Positions 50,998-60,169 of a DNA stretch of 64,000 bases are shown piece by piece. Made by a program: the position numbers and the translations under genes. The notes beneath the pieces were generated by a model. That model searched no databases. It was given only the letters and a program-made list of their open reading frames with translations, and was not told the DNA's origin. Numbering within the stretch: position 1 is the stretch's first letter; each line of letters begins with the position of its first letter. Origin of the DNA: Lichenicoccus roseus (GTDB lineage: Bacteria; Pseudomonadota; Alphaproteobacteria; Acetobacterales; Acetobacteraceae); NCBI RefSeq assembly GCF_005844085.1, contig NZ_VCDI01000004.1, positions 248,001 to 312,000 on the forward strand, read 5' to 3'.

Positions 50998-51737
50998 GCG
51001 TGTTGTCTCCCGCCCCCTTGCTGTCTCCGGACTCCCTGGAAGAGGCGCTGCGATCGATCGGCGCCGAGCGCTACCATCATCTGCACCCGTTCCACCGCGC
51101 CCTGCATGACGGCAGGCTGTCGCGTGGCCAGGTGCAGGCCTGGGCACTCAACCGCTATTATTACCAGAGCCGCATCCCGGCCAAGGATGCGAGCCTGCTG
51201 GCCCGGCTGCCGACCGCCGAGCTGCGCCGCGAATGGCGGTCGCGCCTGGTCGACCACGATGGCGATGCGCCCGGGACCGGCGGCGTGGCGCGCTGGCTGG
51301 TGCTGACCGACGGGCTGGGACTGGACCGCGACTATGTCACCTCGCTGGAAGGCCTGCTGCCGGCCACGCGGTTCTCGGTGGATGCCTATGTGACCTTCGT
51401 GCGCGAGCGTACGGTGCTCGAGGCGGTGGCGTCGTCGCTGACCGAGCTGTTCTCGCCGCTGATCATCGGCGAGCGGGTGTCCGGCATGCTGCGGCACTAC
51501 GACTTCGTGACCCAGGAGACGCTGGCCTATTTCACCCCGCGGCTGACCCAGGCGCCAAAGGATTCCGATTTCGCACTCGCCTATGTCCGCGAGCATGCAC
51601 GCACGCCGGAGCAGCAGCAGGGCGCACTGGACGCGCTGCGGTTCAAGTGTTCGCTGCTCTGGACGATGCTCGACGCGCTCGACTACAGCTATGTCTCGCC
51701 CGGACGCATTCCGCCCGGCGCGTTCCGGCCCTCCTGA
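50994..51737 (+). CDS. pqqC: PQQ synthase PqqC
   Basis: A 247-residue cofactor-free oxidase catalysing the last ring closure and eight-electron oxidation to PQQ. Family motifs are HPFHRALHDGRLSRGQVQAW, NRYYYQSRIPAKDA, DRDYVTSLEGLLPATRF, SLTELFSPLIIGERV, and ALRFKCSLLWTMLDALDYSY. The length is normal. Its start overlaps the pqqB stop, and pqqD follows one base later. Confidence 0.96.
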   Translation: MSVLSPAPLLSPDSLEEALRSIGAERYHHLHPFHRALHDGRLSRGQVQAWALNRYYYQSRIPAKDASLLARLPTAELRREWRSRLVDHDGDAPGTGGVARWLVLTDGLGLDRDYVTSLEGLLPATRFSVDAYVTFVRERTVLEAVASSLTELFSPLIIGERVSGMLRHYDFVTQETLAYFTPRLTQAPKDSDFALAYVREHARTPEQQQGALDALRFKCSLLWTMLDALDYSYVSPGRIPPGAFRPS

Positions 51738-51738
51738 C

Positions 51739-52008
51739 TTGGATGAGAGCAGCGTGCCGTCGTTTCCGCGCGGCGTCCGGCTGCGTCATGACGAGGCCCG
51801 CAACCAGTGGGTCGTGCTGGCGCCGGAACGGGCATTCGTGCCAGACGAGATCGCCCTCGAGATCCTGCGGCTGGTCGACGGCGAGGCGACGCTCGCCGGC
51901 ATCATCGACACTCTGGCCGCACGCTATGCGGCCCCGCGGGAAGAGATCGCCGCCGACGTGCTCGGCATGGTCGACGACCTCGCCGGCAAGGGCGCGCTAC
52001 GCGGCTAG
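51739..52008 (+). CDS. pqqD: PQQ peptide chaperone PqqD
   Basis: An 89-residue RiPP recognition-element protein that binds the PqqA precursor and presents it to PqqE: FPRGVRLRHDEARNQWVVLAPERAF is followed by EIALEILRLVDGEATLAGIIDTL. The start is a TTG at 51739, one base after the pqqC stop; no ATG is in frame. The 3' end overlaps the convergent DUF779 gene by 12 bases. It is encoded on the opposite strand from pqqA and pqqE. Confidence 0.93.
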   Translation: MDESSVPSFPRGVRLRHDEARNQWVVLAPERAFVPDEIALEILRLVDGEATLAGIIDTLAARYAAPREEIAADVLGMVDDLAGKGALRG

Positions 52009-52362
52009 CAGCGCCGTCTCATCGGGCGTGAAGGTGCGCCCGCGGGTCAGGAAACGTTTCTCGGTGCCGTTATCGAGCGAGAACATGCCGCCGCGTCCCG
52101 GGATAACGTCGATGATGAGCTGGGTGTGGCGCCACAGCTCGAACTGATCGGCGCCGATATAGACCGGCGCACCGCCGATCTCGCCAAGATTGACGTCGCG
52201 GTCGCCGACGATGAAGTCCGATTGCGGATAGCACATCGGCGACGAGCCGTCGCAGCAGCCGCCGGACTGGTGGAACAGCACCGGGCCGTGCTCCGAGGCA
52301 ATGGTGGCAAGCAGGTCCAGGGCCGCCGGCGTGGCGGTGACCCGGGGTGGCGCGGACGGCAT
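51997..52362 (-). CDS. DUF779 family protein
   Basis: A 121-residue soluble protein with the family's cysteine and acidic motifs: FHQSGGCCDGSSPMCY, GDRDVNLGEIGGAPVYIGADQFELW, and LIIDVIPGRGGMFSLDNGTEKRF. DUF779 genes commonly sit beside AcoD/ExaC-like aldehyde dehydrogenases such as the one at 55122. The function is unknown; a metal- or redox-related accessory role is possible. It starts immediately after the regulator stop (no gap), so it belongs to the pqqA-pqqE-regulator operon. Confidence 0.88.
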   Translation of the reverse strand: MPSAPPRVTATPAALDLLATIASEHGPVLFHQSGGCCDGSSPMCYPQSDFIVGDRDVNLGEIGGAPVYIGADQFELWRHTQLIIDVIPGRGGMFSLDNGTEKRFLTRGRTFTPDETALLAA

Positions 52363-53403
52363 TCAGGTCCTCCTGTTGGGGTGCAGGCCAAGCCGGTTCA
52401 TCTTGCGATGCAGGGTCGCCCGGCTGATGTGCAGGGCTTTCGCCGCCGCCGAAACGTTGCCCTGCGCACGCGCCAGCGACCGTTGCAGCAGCCCGCGCTC
52501 GGCCTGCTCGAAATCCTCCGGGCGGTCGGCGAGCCGGTCCAGGATGGTGCTGGCCGGCAGCGGCTTGGCCAGGCGGCCGCTGGTGATGCCGTAGGCCGCG
52601 CGCGCCGCCCGGGTAGCGCCGATGATCAGGTCGTCGGCATCAACCGCCAGCAGCGCCGTGGTGCAGCGATCGGTGTCCGGCGCCAGGATGATGCGGGCAT
52701 CCGGGAAGGCCTGCTTGAAGTTCTGCGCCTCGATGCGGCGGGCGGCATCGGCGACGGCGGTGGCGATCAGGCCGACGAAGGCGCCGGTGAGGTCGCTGCG
52801 GCAGGACGAGACATCCAGCGCCGCCGCCAGCTTGCCCTCATGGTCGAAGATCGGCGCGACGGTACAGCTCAGGCCGATGTTGCGGGAATGGAAATGCTCG
52901 TCGCGATGGATGGTGAGCGGACGCTCCTCGGCGAGACAGGTGCCGATGCCGTTGGTGCCCTCGTGCTGCTCGCTCCACACCGCCCCGGGCCACAGGCCCC
53001 ACCGGTGGAACGTCTCGTTGTCGCCCTCGGCACCGCGACGGTCGACCGGGACACCATTGCGGTCGGTGAACAGCACGCAGCAGCCGGTGCCGCCGACCGC
53101 ATGGAACAGCAGGTCCAGGTTCGCCTGCGCCGCCCGCAGCAGCGGCTCGACCCGTTCGCGGGCTTCACGCAACTCGCAATCGGTGAGGGTCAGCGGCGGC
53201 CGCTGGTCCATCGGATCGAGGCCGTAGCGGTTCAGCGAGCGCACCCAGGAGGCTGCCAGGGCGGAGCGTGCCGACGCCGAGCTGTCGCCCGCCACCGCGA
53301 GGATTCGGCCGGCATGGCTCTCGGTCCCGGCGGCGCGGCTGGGAGTCGGTGAAGCCGAGGCGATACGCATACGCAAACCAACGGGGCCGGACATGCCGAT
53401 CAC
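52363..53403 (-). CDS. GAF/Fis-type transcriptional regulator lacking an AAA+ domain (AcoR-like)
   Basis: A 346-residue regulator. The N-terminal sensor is AcoR-like (SEQHEGTNGIGTCLAEERPLTIH, FHSRNIGLSCTVAPIFDHEG). A short linker leads directly to a Fis-type helix-turn-helix (AQGNVSAAAKALHISRATLHRKM). The central AAA+ ATPase with GAFTGA is absent, so it cannot drive sigma54 polymerase itself. The GTG at 53403 overlaps the pqqE stop (GTGA). It probably controls the aldehyde dehydrogenase and pqq genes, perhaps via the palindrome at 54862-54876 (inference). Confidence 0.85.
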   Translation of the reverse strand: MIGMSGPVGLRMRIASASPTPSRAAGTESHAGRILAVAGDSSASARSALAASWVRSLNRYGLDPMDQRPPLTLTDCELREARERVEPLLRAAQANLDLLFHAVGGTGCCVLFTDRNGVPVDRRGAEGDNETFHRWGLWPGAVWSEQHEGTNGIGTCLAEERPLTIHRDEHFHSRNIGLSCTVAPIFDHEGKLAAALDVSSCRSDLTGAFVGLIATAVADAARRIEAQNFKQAFPDARIILAPDTDRCTTALLAVDADDLIIGATRAARAAYGITSGRLAKPLPASTILDRLADRPEDFEQAERGLLQRSLARAQGNVSAAAKALHISRATLHRKMNRLGLHPNRRT

Positions 53404-54551
53404 TCCACCAGTTCGTCTACCTGCGCTCCCGGGCCGGAGGGCGCGCCCGGCATCATGCGCTGACCGCCGGGGCGGCGGTAGCGGAATCCTTCGGATCCGG
53501 TGCCGGCCTGCGCCACCACATCCTGCATGACGCCATGATGCGGCGAAAGCACGCAGGCCGGATCGGTATTGGCGGCATCGCCGGTCAGCAGCAGCGCCTG
53601 GCAGCGGCAGCCGCCCCAGTCGATCTCCCGACGGTCGCAGCTACGGCACGGTTCAGGCATCCAGTCGGTGCCACGGAACTTCAGGAAGGCCGGATCATGC
53701 CCCCAGATCTCGGCAAGGCTGTGCTCGCGGATGGAGGGGTAGGTCATGCCGGGCAGGATCTCGGCGGCGTGGCAAGGCAGCACCCGGCCGATCGGCGAGA
53801 TGTTGACGAAGCGGCGCGCCCAGCCGCCCATGCAGGCCTTCGGCAGCGCGGCATGGTAGTCCGCGGTGACGTAGTCGATGACCATGCGGCCCTTGTACTG
53901 CAGCCGCGCCGCCTCGACCTGCTCGTTGGCGAGGTCGGATTGCCCCCGGGTCGGCAGCAGCGCGTCGCGGTTGAGCAGGCCCCAGCCGTAGTACTGGGTG
54001 TTGGCGATCTCCACCCGGGCAGCGCCGAGCTGCTCGGCCAGCTTCACCATGTCGGGCACGCGCGCCAGGTTCTGCCGGTGCACGACGAAGTTCACGGTCA
54101 GCGCCATGTCGCTCTCGCCGATCAGGCGGGCGGCTTCGAGCTTGAGCGCCTGGGCGCCCTTCATGCCGCCGATGCGCTCGGCGCTCGCGGTCTCGGTATC
54201 CTGGAAGCTGAGCTGGACGTGGTCGAGGCCGGCGGCCTGCAATTCGTCCAGGCGCCTGGCGTTGACCAGCACCCCGGATGTGATGAGGTTGCTGTAGAGG
54301 CCGCGATCGGCCGCGTGCCGCACCAGTTCGGGCAGATCGCGCCGCGCCATTGGTTCGCCGCCGGAGAAGTGCACCTGGAGGACGCCGATCGCGGCAGCCT
54401 GATCGAGCACGCTGCACCACTCCGCCGTCGTCAACTCGGCAGCGGCGGCTTCGAGTTCGAGCGGGTTGGAGCAGTACGGGCATTGCAACGGGCAACGATG
54501 CGTCAACTCCGCCAGCAGGCCCATCGGCGGTGGGACGATATTCACGCTCAT
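53400..54551 (-). CDS. pqqE: PqqA peptide cyclase PqqE (radical SAM)
   Basis: A 383-residue radical SAM enzyme forming the Glu-Tyr carbon-carbon bond in PqqA. The SAM cluster motif is HRCPLQCPYCSNPLEL (CxxxCxxC), with HFSGGEPMARRD (SAM-binding GGE), and C-terminal auxiliary-cluster cysteines in EPCRSCDRREIDWGGCRC. The start is taken as the ATG at 54551 (MSVNIVPPPMGLLAELT), which matches the family; the longer TTG reading to 54602 is unlikely. It lies downstream of pqqA past a strong hairpin. Confidence 0.96.
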   Translation of the reverse strand: MSVNIVPPPMGLLAELTHRCPLQCPYCSNPLELEAAAAELTTAEWCSVLDQAAAIGVLQVHFSGGEPMARRDLPELVRHAADRGLYSNLITSGVLVNARRLDELQAAGLDHVQLSFQDTETASAERIGGMKGAQALKLEAARLIGESDMALTVNFVVHRQNLARVPDMVKLAEQLGAARVEIANTQYYGWGLLNRDALLPTRGQSDLANEQVEAARLQYKGRMVIDYVTADYHAALPKACMGGWARRFVNISPIGRVLPCHAAEILPGMTYPSIREHSLAEIWGHDPAFLKFRGTDWMPEPCRSCDRREIDWGGCRCQALLLTGDAANTDPACVLSPHHGVMQDVVAQAGTGSEGFRYRRPGGQRMMPGAPSGPGAQVDELVE

Positions 54552-54617
54552 CCTGACACACGCATCATTATCTGTGGGATCGTATCGGCGGGTCCAGGAC
54601 AACCGGAGTGCAGCATG

Positions 54618-54650
54618 TTCGATCCGCGCCGCCTGCGGGCGCGGATCGAA
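54618..54650 (-). terminator. Hairpin between pqqA and pqqE
   Basis: A perfect 13-bp stem (TTCGATCCGCGCC / GGCGCGGATCGAA) with a 7-base loop. It has no T run, so it may act as a partial terminator or RNA stabiliser that keeps pqqA transcript above pqqE, as seen in other pqq operons. Confidence 0.6.
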
Positions 54651-54666
54651 TCACGCTGCCTGATGC

Positions 54667-54747
54667 CTACTTGGAAACGGCACAGGCGTAGGAGTTGATT
54701 TCCGCGCCGAGCGCGATTTCGACGACCTTGGGACGGTTCCACTTCAT
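54667..54747 (-). CDS. pqqA: PQQ precursor peptide PqqA
   Basis: A 26-residue peptide supplying the Glu and Tyr from which PQQ is built. It begins MKWNRPKVVEIALGAEINSY, with Glu16 and Tyr20 in the invariant E-x-x-x-Y spacing, and ends ACAVSK. The ribosome site GGAGAG lies just upstream. It is the first gene of a leftward operon with pqqE, a regulator and DUF779, while pqqBCD are on the other strand about 3 kb away. Confidence 0.97.
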   Translation of the reverse strand: MKWNRPKVVEIALGAEINSYACAVSK

Positions 54748-54861
54748 AGATACTCTCCGAAGCTATGCTCGGGTCACATGACACGGCGTTTCTAATCTGT
54801 GCGCGACCAACAGGACAGTCAAGGCAGTATTCACCGTCATCGACCCCGGCCATCCCCGCCT

Positions 54862-54876
54862 TGTTGCGTTGCAACA
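54862..54876. promoter_or_regulatory. Candidate operator palindrome between pqqA and the aldehyde dehydrogenase
   Basis: TGTTGC-GTT-GCAACA is a perfect 6-bp inverted repeat in the 374-base divergent region. It resembles the site at 40003-40019. The likely binder is the GAF/Fis regulator of the pqq operon. No sigma54-type promoter was found in this region on either strand, which fits that regulator's missing AAA+ domain. The rest of the gap shows no gene. Confidence 0.5.
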
Positions 54877-55121
54877 TTACTGTCCAGATGGGCGCAAATA
54901 CCCGGCCGCCTGGCCCGATACTTCGGAGGACAGCGCTTTGGACATGCACCTGTAGCAGCTTTGCGACAGATCGACCTTTGCGCCGCTTCTCCAGACGTGA
55001 CAGCGACGTGTCCAGGGGAGAATGCTACGGCAACGACGCCGCGGCGAGGCGCTGGCAGCCCATGGTTCCGCCCCGTGGTTCCACGGCATCGCTCGAAGAA
55101 AATCATGAGGGACGCGCTCCG

Positions 55122-56651
<1,530 letters not shown>

Positions 56652-56659
56652 CCGACTTG

Positions 56660-56686
56660 GACGGACGGGCCTGTGGCCCGTCCGTC
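56660..56686 (+). terminator. Strong hairpin between aldehyde dehydrogenase and PQQ alcohol dehydrogenase
   Basis: A perfect 12-bp stem GACGGACGGGCC-TGT-GGCCCGTCCGTC just after the dehydrogenase stop. It has no T run. It may be a terminator, or an RNA-stabilising or processing element within a longer transcript. Confidence 0.6.
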
Positions 56687-56743
56687 ACCGGGCCTGCCCA
56701 GCGAAACCAGAAGACCAAGAAACGCCTGATCAGGAAACCGCCC

Positions 56744-58507
56744 ATGCACCACTCCAACCAGACCCCCAAGCGCGGGTTTAATCGGCGCGCGAGTCTGCTC
56801 ACTTCCGGCCTGCTGGCTTTTGCCTGTGTTGCCGGCCTGGCTTCTCCTGCAGCGCGCGCCGTCGAGCCGGCCGGCTCTGGCGATGCCTACGCACCGGTGA
56901 CCGACGCGCGGCTCAGCAATGCCACCAAGGACAACAGCTGGCTGATGTATCGCCACGACTATGGCAGCACCGGCTATGCAGGGTTGAACCAGATCAACAC
57001 CGGCAACGTCGCGCAGCTGAAACCGGCCTGGGACTTCGTGACCGGCTTCAAGAGCGGGCACGAGGCTCCCCCGGTGGTGAACGGCAACTACATGTTCATC
57101 ACCACCCCGAAGGATGAGCTGCTCGCCTTCGAGGCCAGCACCGGCAAGCAGCTCTGGAAATACCAGCACGACCTGTCGAAGGTCGGCTTCAAGACCATCT
57201 GCTGCGACGTCGTGAACCGCGGCGTGGCGCTTTACGGCGACAATGTCTACATGGCGACGCTCGACAACCATGTGGTGGCGCTCGATGCCAAGACCGGCTC
57301 GGTGGTCTGGAACAAGTCGATGGGCGAGCCCGATCTTGGCGAGGCGATGACCGCCGCGCCGCTGATCGTCAAGGGCATGGTCGTGGTCGGCGTCGCCGGC
57401 GGCGAGTATGGGGCGCGTGGCTATGTGGCTGCGCTGAACTCCAAGACAGGCGACGTTGTCTGGCAGCAATCCACCGTTCCCGCGCCGAACGAGCCCGGCG
57501 GCAAGACCTGGCCAAAGGGCGCCTACAAGACCGGCGGTGGCGGCACCTGGCTCACCGGCAGCTATGACGAGGCGAGCGACAGCATTCTCTGGGGCGTCGG
57601 CAACCCGGGTCCGTGGCTCGCGACCATGCGTCCGGGCGACAACCTCTATACCGACAGCCTGATCGCGCTGAACCCCGCGACCGGCAAGATCAAGTGGCAC
57701 TACCAGTACACGCCGCACGACACCTGGGACTATGACGGCGTCAACGAGCCGGTGCTGACCAACGTCGACTACAAGGGCCACAGCTACAAGGCAGTCGTCA
57801 GCGCCAGCCGCAATGGCTGGTTCTACGCCATCAACCGGCTCAACGGTAAGCTCATCTACGCGCAGCCGTTCGCGCACGCGACCTCGGTCACCGGCATGTC
57901 CAAGGCTGGCACGCCGATCACCGACATCGCGATGCGCCCGACGATCGACAAGGAAGTGTTCACCTGCCCGAGCTTCCTCGGCGGCAAGAACTGGTGGCCG
58001 ATCGCCGTCGACCCGCAGACGCACTATGCCTACGTGCCGACCCTGCACACCTGCATGAGCATGAAGGGCGCCACCGTAAGCTACAAGGCCGGGCTGCCGT
58101 TCCTCGGCGAGACCTTCAAGGTGCAGCACGATCCGGACAATCCGGACATCTGGGGTTCGGTGCAGGCGATCGACCTCAACACCGGCAAGCGCGCCTGGAT
58201 CTTCAAGTCGGAACTGCCCTGGAACGGCGGCATGCTCGCGACCGCAGGCGGGCTGGTGTTCTCCGGCAGCGCCGACGGCTACCTCTACGGCTTCGACGCC
58301 AAGACCGGCGCCGTCGCCTGGAAGTCCCCGAAGATGACCTCCGGCGTGGTGGGCGTGCCCAGCACCTGGCAGGTGAACGGCAAGCAGTATGTCGGCGTCT
58401 ATGCTGGCTGGGGCGGCGCCGTTCCGATCTGGGGTGGCGACATGGCGAAGGATCCGAAGGTGCGCGGCATTCCGCAAGGCGGCCACCTGTATGTGTTCGC
58501 ACTCTAG
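56744..58507 (+). CDS. PQQ-dependent alcohol dehydrogenase, predicted lanthanide type
   Basis: A 587-residue periplasmic quinoprotein. The signal peptide ends SPAARA. The eight-bladed propeller carries W-motifs. The adjacent disulfide pair is Cys153-Cys154 (KTICCDVVN), metal ligands are Glu221 (GGEYG) and Asn287 (GNPGPW), and the catalytic Asp329 is in TWDYDG. The second Asp, two residues on (Asp331), is the extra metal ligand that marks lanthanide-using XoxF/ExaF/PedH-type enzymes; calcium enzymes have Ala or Ser there. There is no fused cytochrome, so it needs an external one, probably the next gene. The substrate class (ethanol, propanol or methanol) is not fixed by sequence alone. Confidence 0.93.
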   Translation: MHHSNQTPKRGFNRRASLLTSGLLAFACVAGLASPAARAVEPAGSGDAYAPVTDARLSNATKDNSWLMYRHDYGSTGYAGLNQINTGNVAQLKPAWDFVTGFKSGHEAPPVVNGNYMFITTPKDELLAFEASTGKQLWKYQHDLSKVGFKTICCDVVNRGVALYGDNVYMATLDNHVVALDAKTGSVVWNKSMGEPDLGEAMTAAPLIVKGMVVVGVAGGEYGARGYVAALNSKTGDVVWQQSTVPAPNEPGGKTWPKGAYKTGGGGTWLTGSYDEASDSILWGVGNPGPWLATMRPGDNLYTDSLIALNPATGKIKWHYQYTPHDTWDYDGVNEPVLTNVDYKGHSYKAVVSASRNGWFYAINRLNGKLIYAQPFAHATSVTGMSKAGTPITDIAMRPTIDKEVFTCPSFLGGKNWWPIAVDPQTHYAYVPTLHTCMSMKGATVSYKAGLPFLGETFKVQHDPDNPDIWGSVQAIDLNTGKRAWIFKSELPWNGGMLATAGGLVFSGSADGYLYGFDAKTGAVAWKSPKMTSGVVGVPSTWQVNGKQYVGVYAGWGGAVPIWGGDMAKDPKVRGIPQGGHLYVFAL

Positions 58508-58518
58508 GAATATCGTTG

Positions 58519-59763
58519 ATGCGTGCTCCGCTGCGTAATCCGTCTGCCGCACTTGGCATCTCCGTGGGTGTCGCCTTGGGGGTCGTGCTCATGCACGGCC
58601 CCGCCACTGCGGCTTCGATGCCCGCCAACGCCTCGACGCTGTCCGTCTGCATCGACACGTCGAGCCCGGTGGCACCGATGGATCGAAAGCTGGCGCAGGC
58701 GGTGGCGTCGCAGCAGCATCGAGCGCTCGCCGTGCACGAATTCGACGGCAGCGGTGACGATGACGGCTACGACTACAAGAACTTCAGGGCGCTGGCGGCA
58801 GACCAGTGCCAGATCATTCTCGGCTATCCGCTCGATGCGACGCGTGGCACCGCACCCGCAGGGCTGGTCGCGACGGCGCCATACGGGCGGATCGGCTTCG
58901 TCCTGGTGACGCCGAGCGCAAGCCGTGCCGACAGCCTGGCGTCGCTGCCGAAGGGCACCGATGTCGCGGTCACCAACGAGACGATGCCGAACCTCTATTT
59001 CGAGAACCATCCGAACATCGCCGCCGATATCTACCAGAAGGATGCCGACACGATCGCGTCCCTGGTCGAGCACCACGATCGCGCGGCGATGGTCTGGCGC
59101 CCGACGATCGTGAGCTATCTGCTGGCGCATCACCTGACGTCGGATTTCAAGTGGCACCAGCTCGACGAGCCGCATGCCCGCTGGAACCTGGTCGGGCTGC
59201 ACGATCCGGCACAGGCCGGGGCGGCATCCGCGTTCGACCACAGCGTGGCGGCGTTGCGCGACAGCGGCGGGCTCGAACCGCTGCTGTCGCCCTATGCCTC
59301 GGTCAGTGCCGACGGCACCCGCGGGGTTCGCCGATCGGATGCCGGAACGGGGTCGCCGATCCTGCTGGTCTCGGCGGCTGCGGCGATGACGCAACCTGCG
59401 GCCGGCGGCGGCTCACCGGATGCGGCGCCGGCGCTCTACACCGCGGCGCAGGCCGATGCCGGGAAGCAGAAATTCGCCGACAACTGCGCGCAGTGCCACG
59501 GCGATAACCTGGAGGGCATGGCCGGACCCGCGCTCAAGGGCGACCTGTTCGCATCCGCCAAGGCCAACTTCCATGTCGGCGACATCTTCAACATCGTCGT
59601 GAAGAACATGCCATCGACGCAGCCGGGCAGCCTGTCGCACGACGACTACACGCAGATCATGGCCTACATCCTGCAGCAGAACGGCTATCCGGCGGGAAGC
59701 AACCCGCTGGTGTTCGACGCCACACTGACCTCGAACGTGCCGTTGATCTATCGCGGCAAATAG
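58519..59763 (+). CDS. Fusion: periplasmic solute-binding (XoxJ/MxaJ-like) domain with C-terminal cytochrome c
   Basis: A 414-residue exported protein. The signal peptide ends ATAASM. Residues about 38-290 form a family-3 solute-binding-type domain (LSVCIDTSSPVAPMD, QIILGYPLDATRG, DVAVTNETMPNLYF) resembling MxaJ/XoxJ. A Pro/Ala/Gly linker (290-305) leads to a class I cytochrome c domain with CAQCH (Cys323, Cys326, His327) and a likely distal Met364 (NMPS). It is encoded 11 bases after the PQQ dehydrogenase stop, so it is the probable electron acceptor and accessory partner in one chain. In methylotrophs these are two separate proteins (XoxG, XoxJ). Confidence 0.88.
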   Translation: MRAPLRNPSAALGISVGVALGVVLMHGPATAASMPANASTLSVCIDTSSPVAPMDRKLAQAVASQQHRALAVHEFDGSGDDDGYDYKNFRALAADQCQIILGYPLDATRGTAPAGLVATAPYGRIGFVLVTPSASRADSLASLPKGTDVAVTNETMPNLYFENHPNIAADIYQKDADTIASLVEHHDRAAMVWRPTIVSYLLAHHLTSDFKWHQLDEPHARWNLVGLHDPAQAGAASAFDHSVAALRDSGGLEPLLSPYASVSADGTRGVRRSDAGTGSPILLVSAAAAMTQPAAGGGSPDAAPALYTAAQADAGKQKFADNCAQCHGDNLEGMAGPALKGDLFASAKANFHVGDIFNIVVKNMPSTQPGSLSHDDYTQIMAYILQQNGYPAGSNPLVFDATLTSNVPLIYRGK

Positions 59764-60062
59764 CCGGTAGCCGGCTGCGTCGGCATCACGGGGTGGCTGG
59801 CATCCAGGTAGCCCTGGAGCCAGAGGAAATGGTCGTCGGTGCCCGGAGGATAGGGGCACTCGGCACAAAGCGGCTGGCCCGGCAGCCAATCCCGCCCCAG
59901 ATCAAGATGTCCCGCGCCAAGACCTTCGGCATAGCTGCGTCGCGCACCCTGTAACCGCGCCCTGCGCTGGGTCCGGCGCCAGTGGCGCGCTGCGATCGTC
60001 GCCAGCACGGCGGCAAGGCTGCACAGCATCCAGCCGGCGGCTCCGATTGCGTCGGCGCCCAT
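59748..60062 (-). CDS. Membrane-anchored Rmf/CrpP-like small protein
   Basis: 104 residues. One N-terminal membrane segment (GWMLCSLAAVLATIAA), a basic stretch (RHWRRTQRRARLQGARR), then a C-terminal module RSYAEGL followed by CPYPPGTDDHFLWLQGYLDA, which matches the Rmf/CrpP family pattern (YxxG ... CPY ... W-x-x-G-[WY]). Rmf binds ribosomes in stationary phase; CrpP-like members have other proposed roles. A membrane-tethered form is unusual. It overlaps the cytochrome fusion gene by 16 bases on the opposite strand. The start is the ATG at 60062. Confidence 0.65.
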   Translation of the reverse strand: MGADAIGAAGWMLCSLAAVLATIAARHWRRTQRRARLQGARRSYAEGLGAGHLDLGRDWLPGQPLCAECPYPPGTDDHFLWLQGYLDASHPVMPTQPATGYLPR

Positions 60063-60169
60063 GGGCACATCGCCTGGTCCAGTTATCGCGACCAGCGTAT
60101 CGAGATCGCCCGCTGCGCGTAAGTCTGCACTCCTGCGCCCGTTCGGTCGGAGCCGTGAACCTCGTCCTC

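Noticed and set aside
54748..55121. A sigma54 promoter for the aldehyde dehydrogenase
   Set aside because: No GG-N10-GC element with acceptable flanks was found on either strand; the best candidate near 55029 is too weak.
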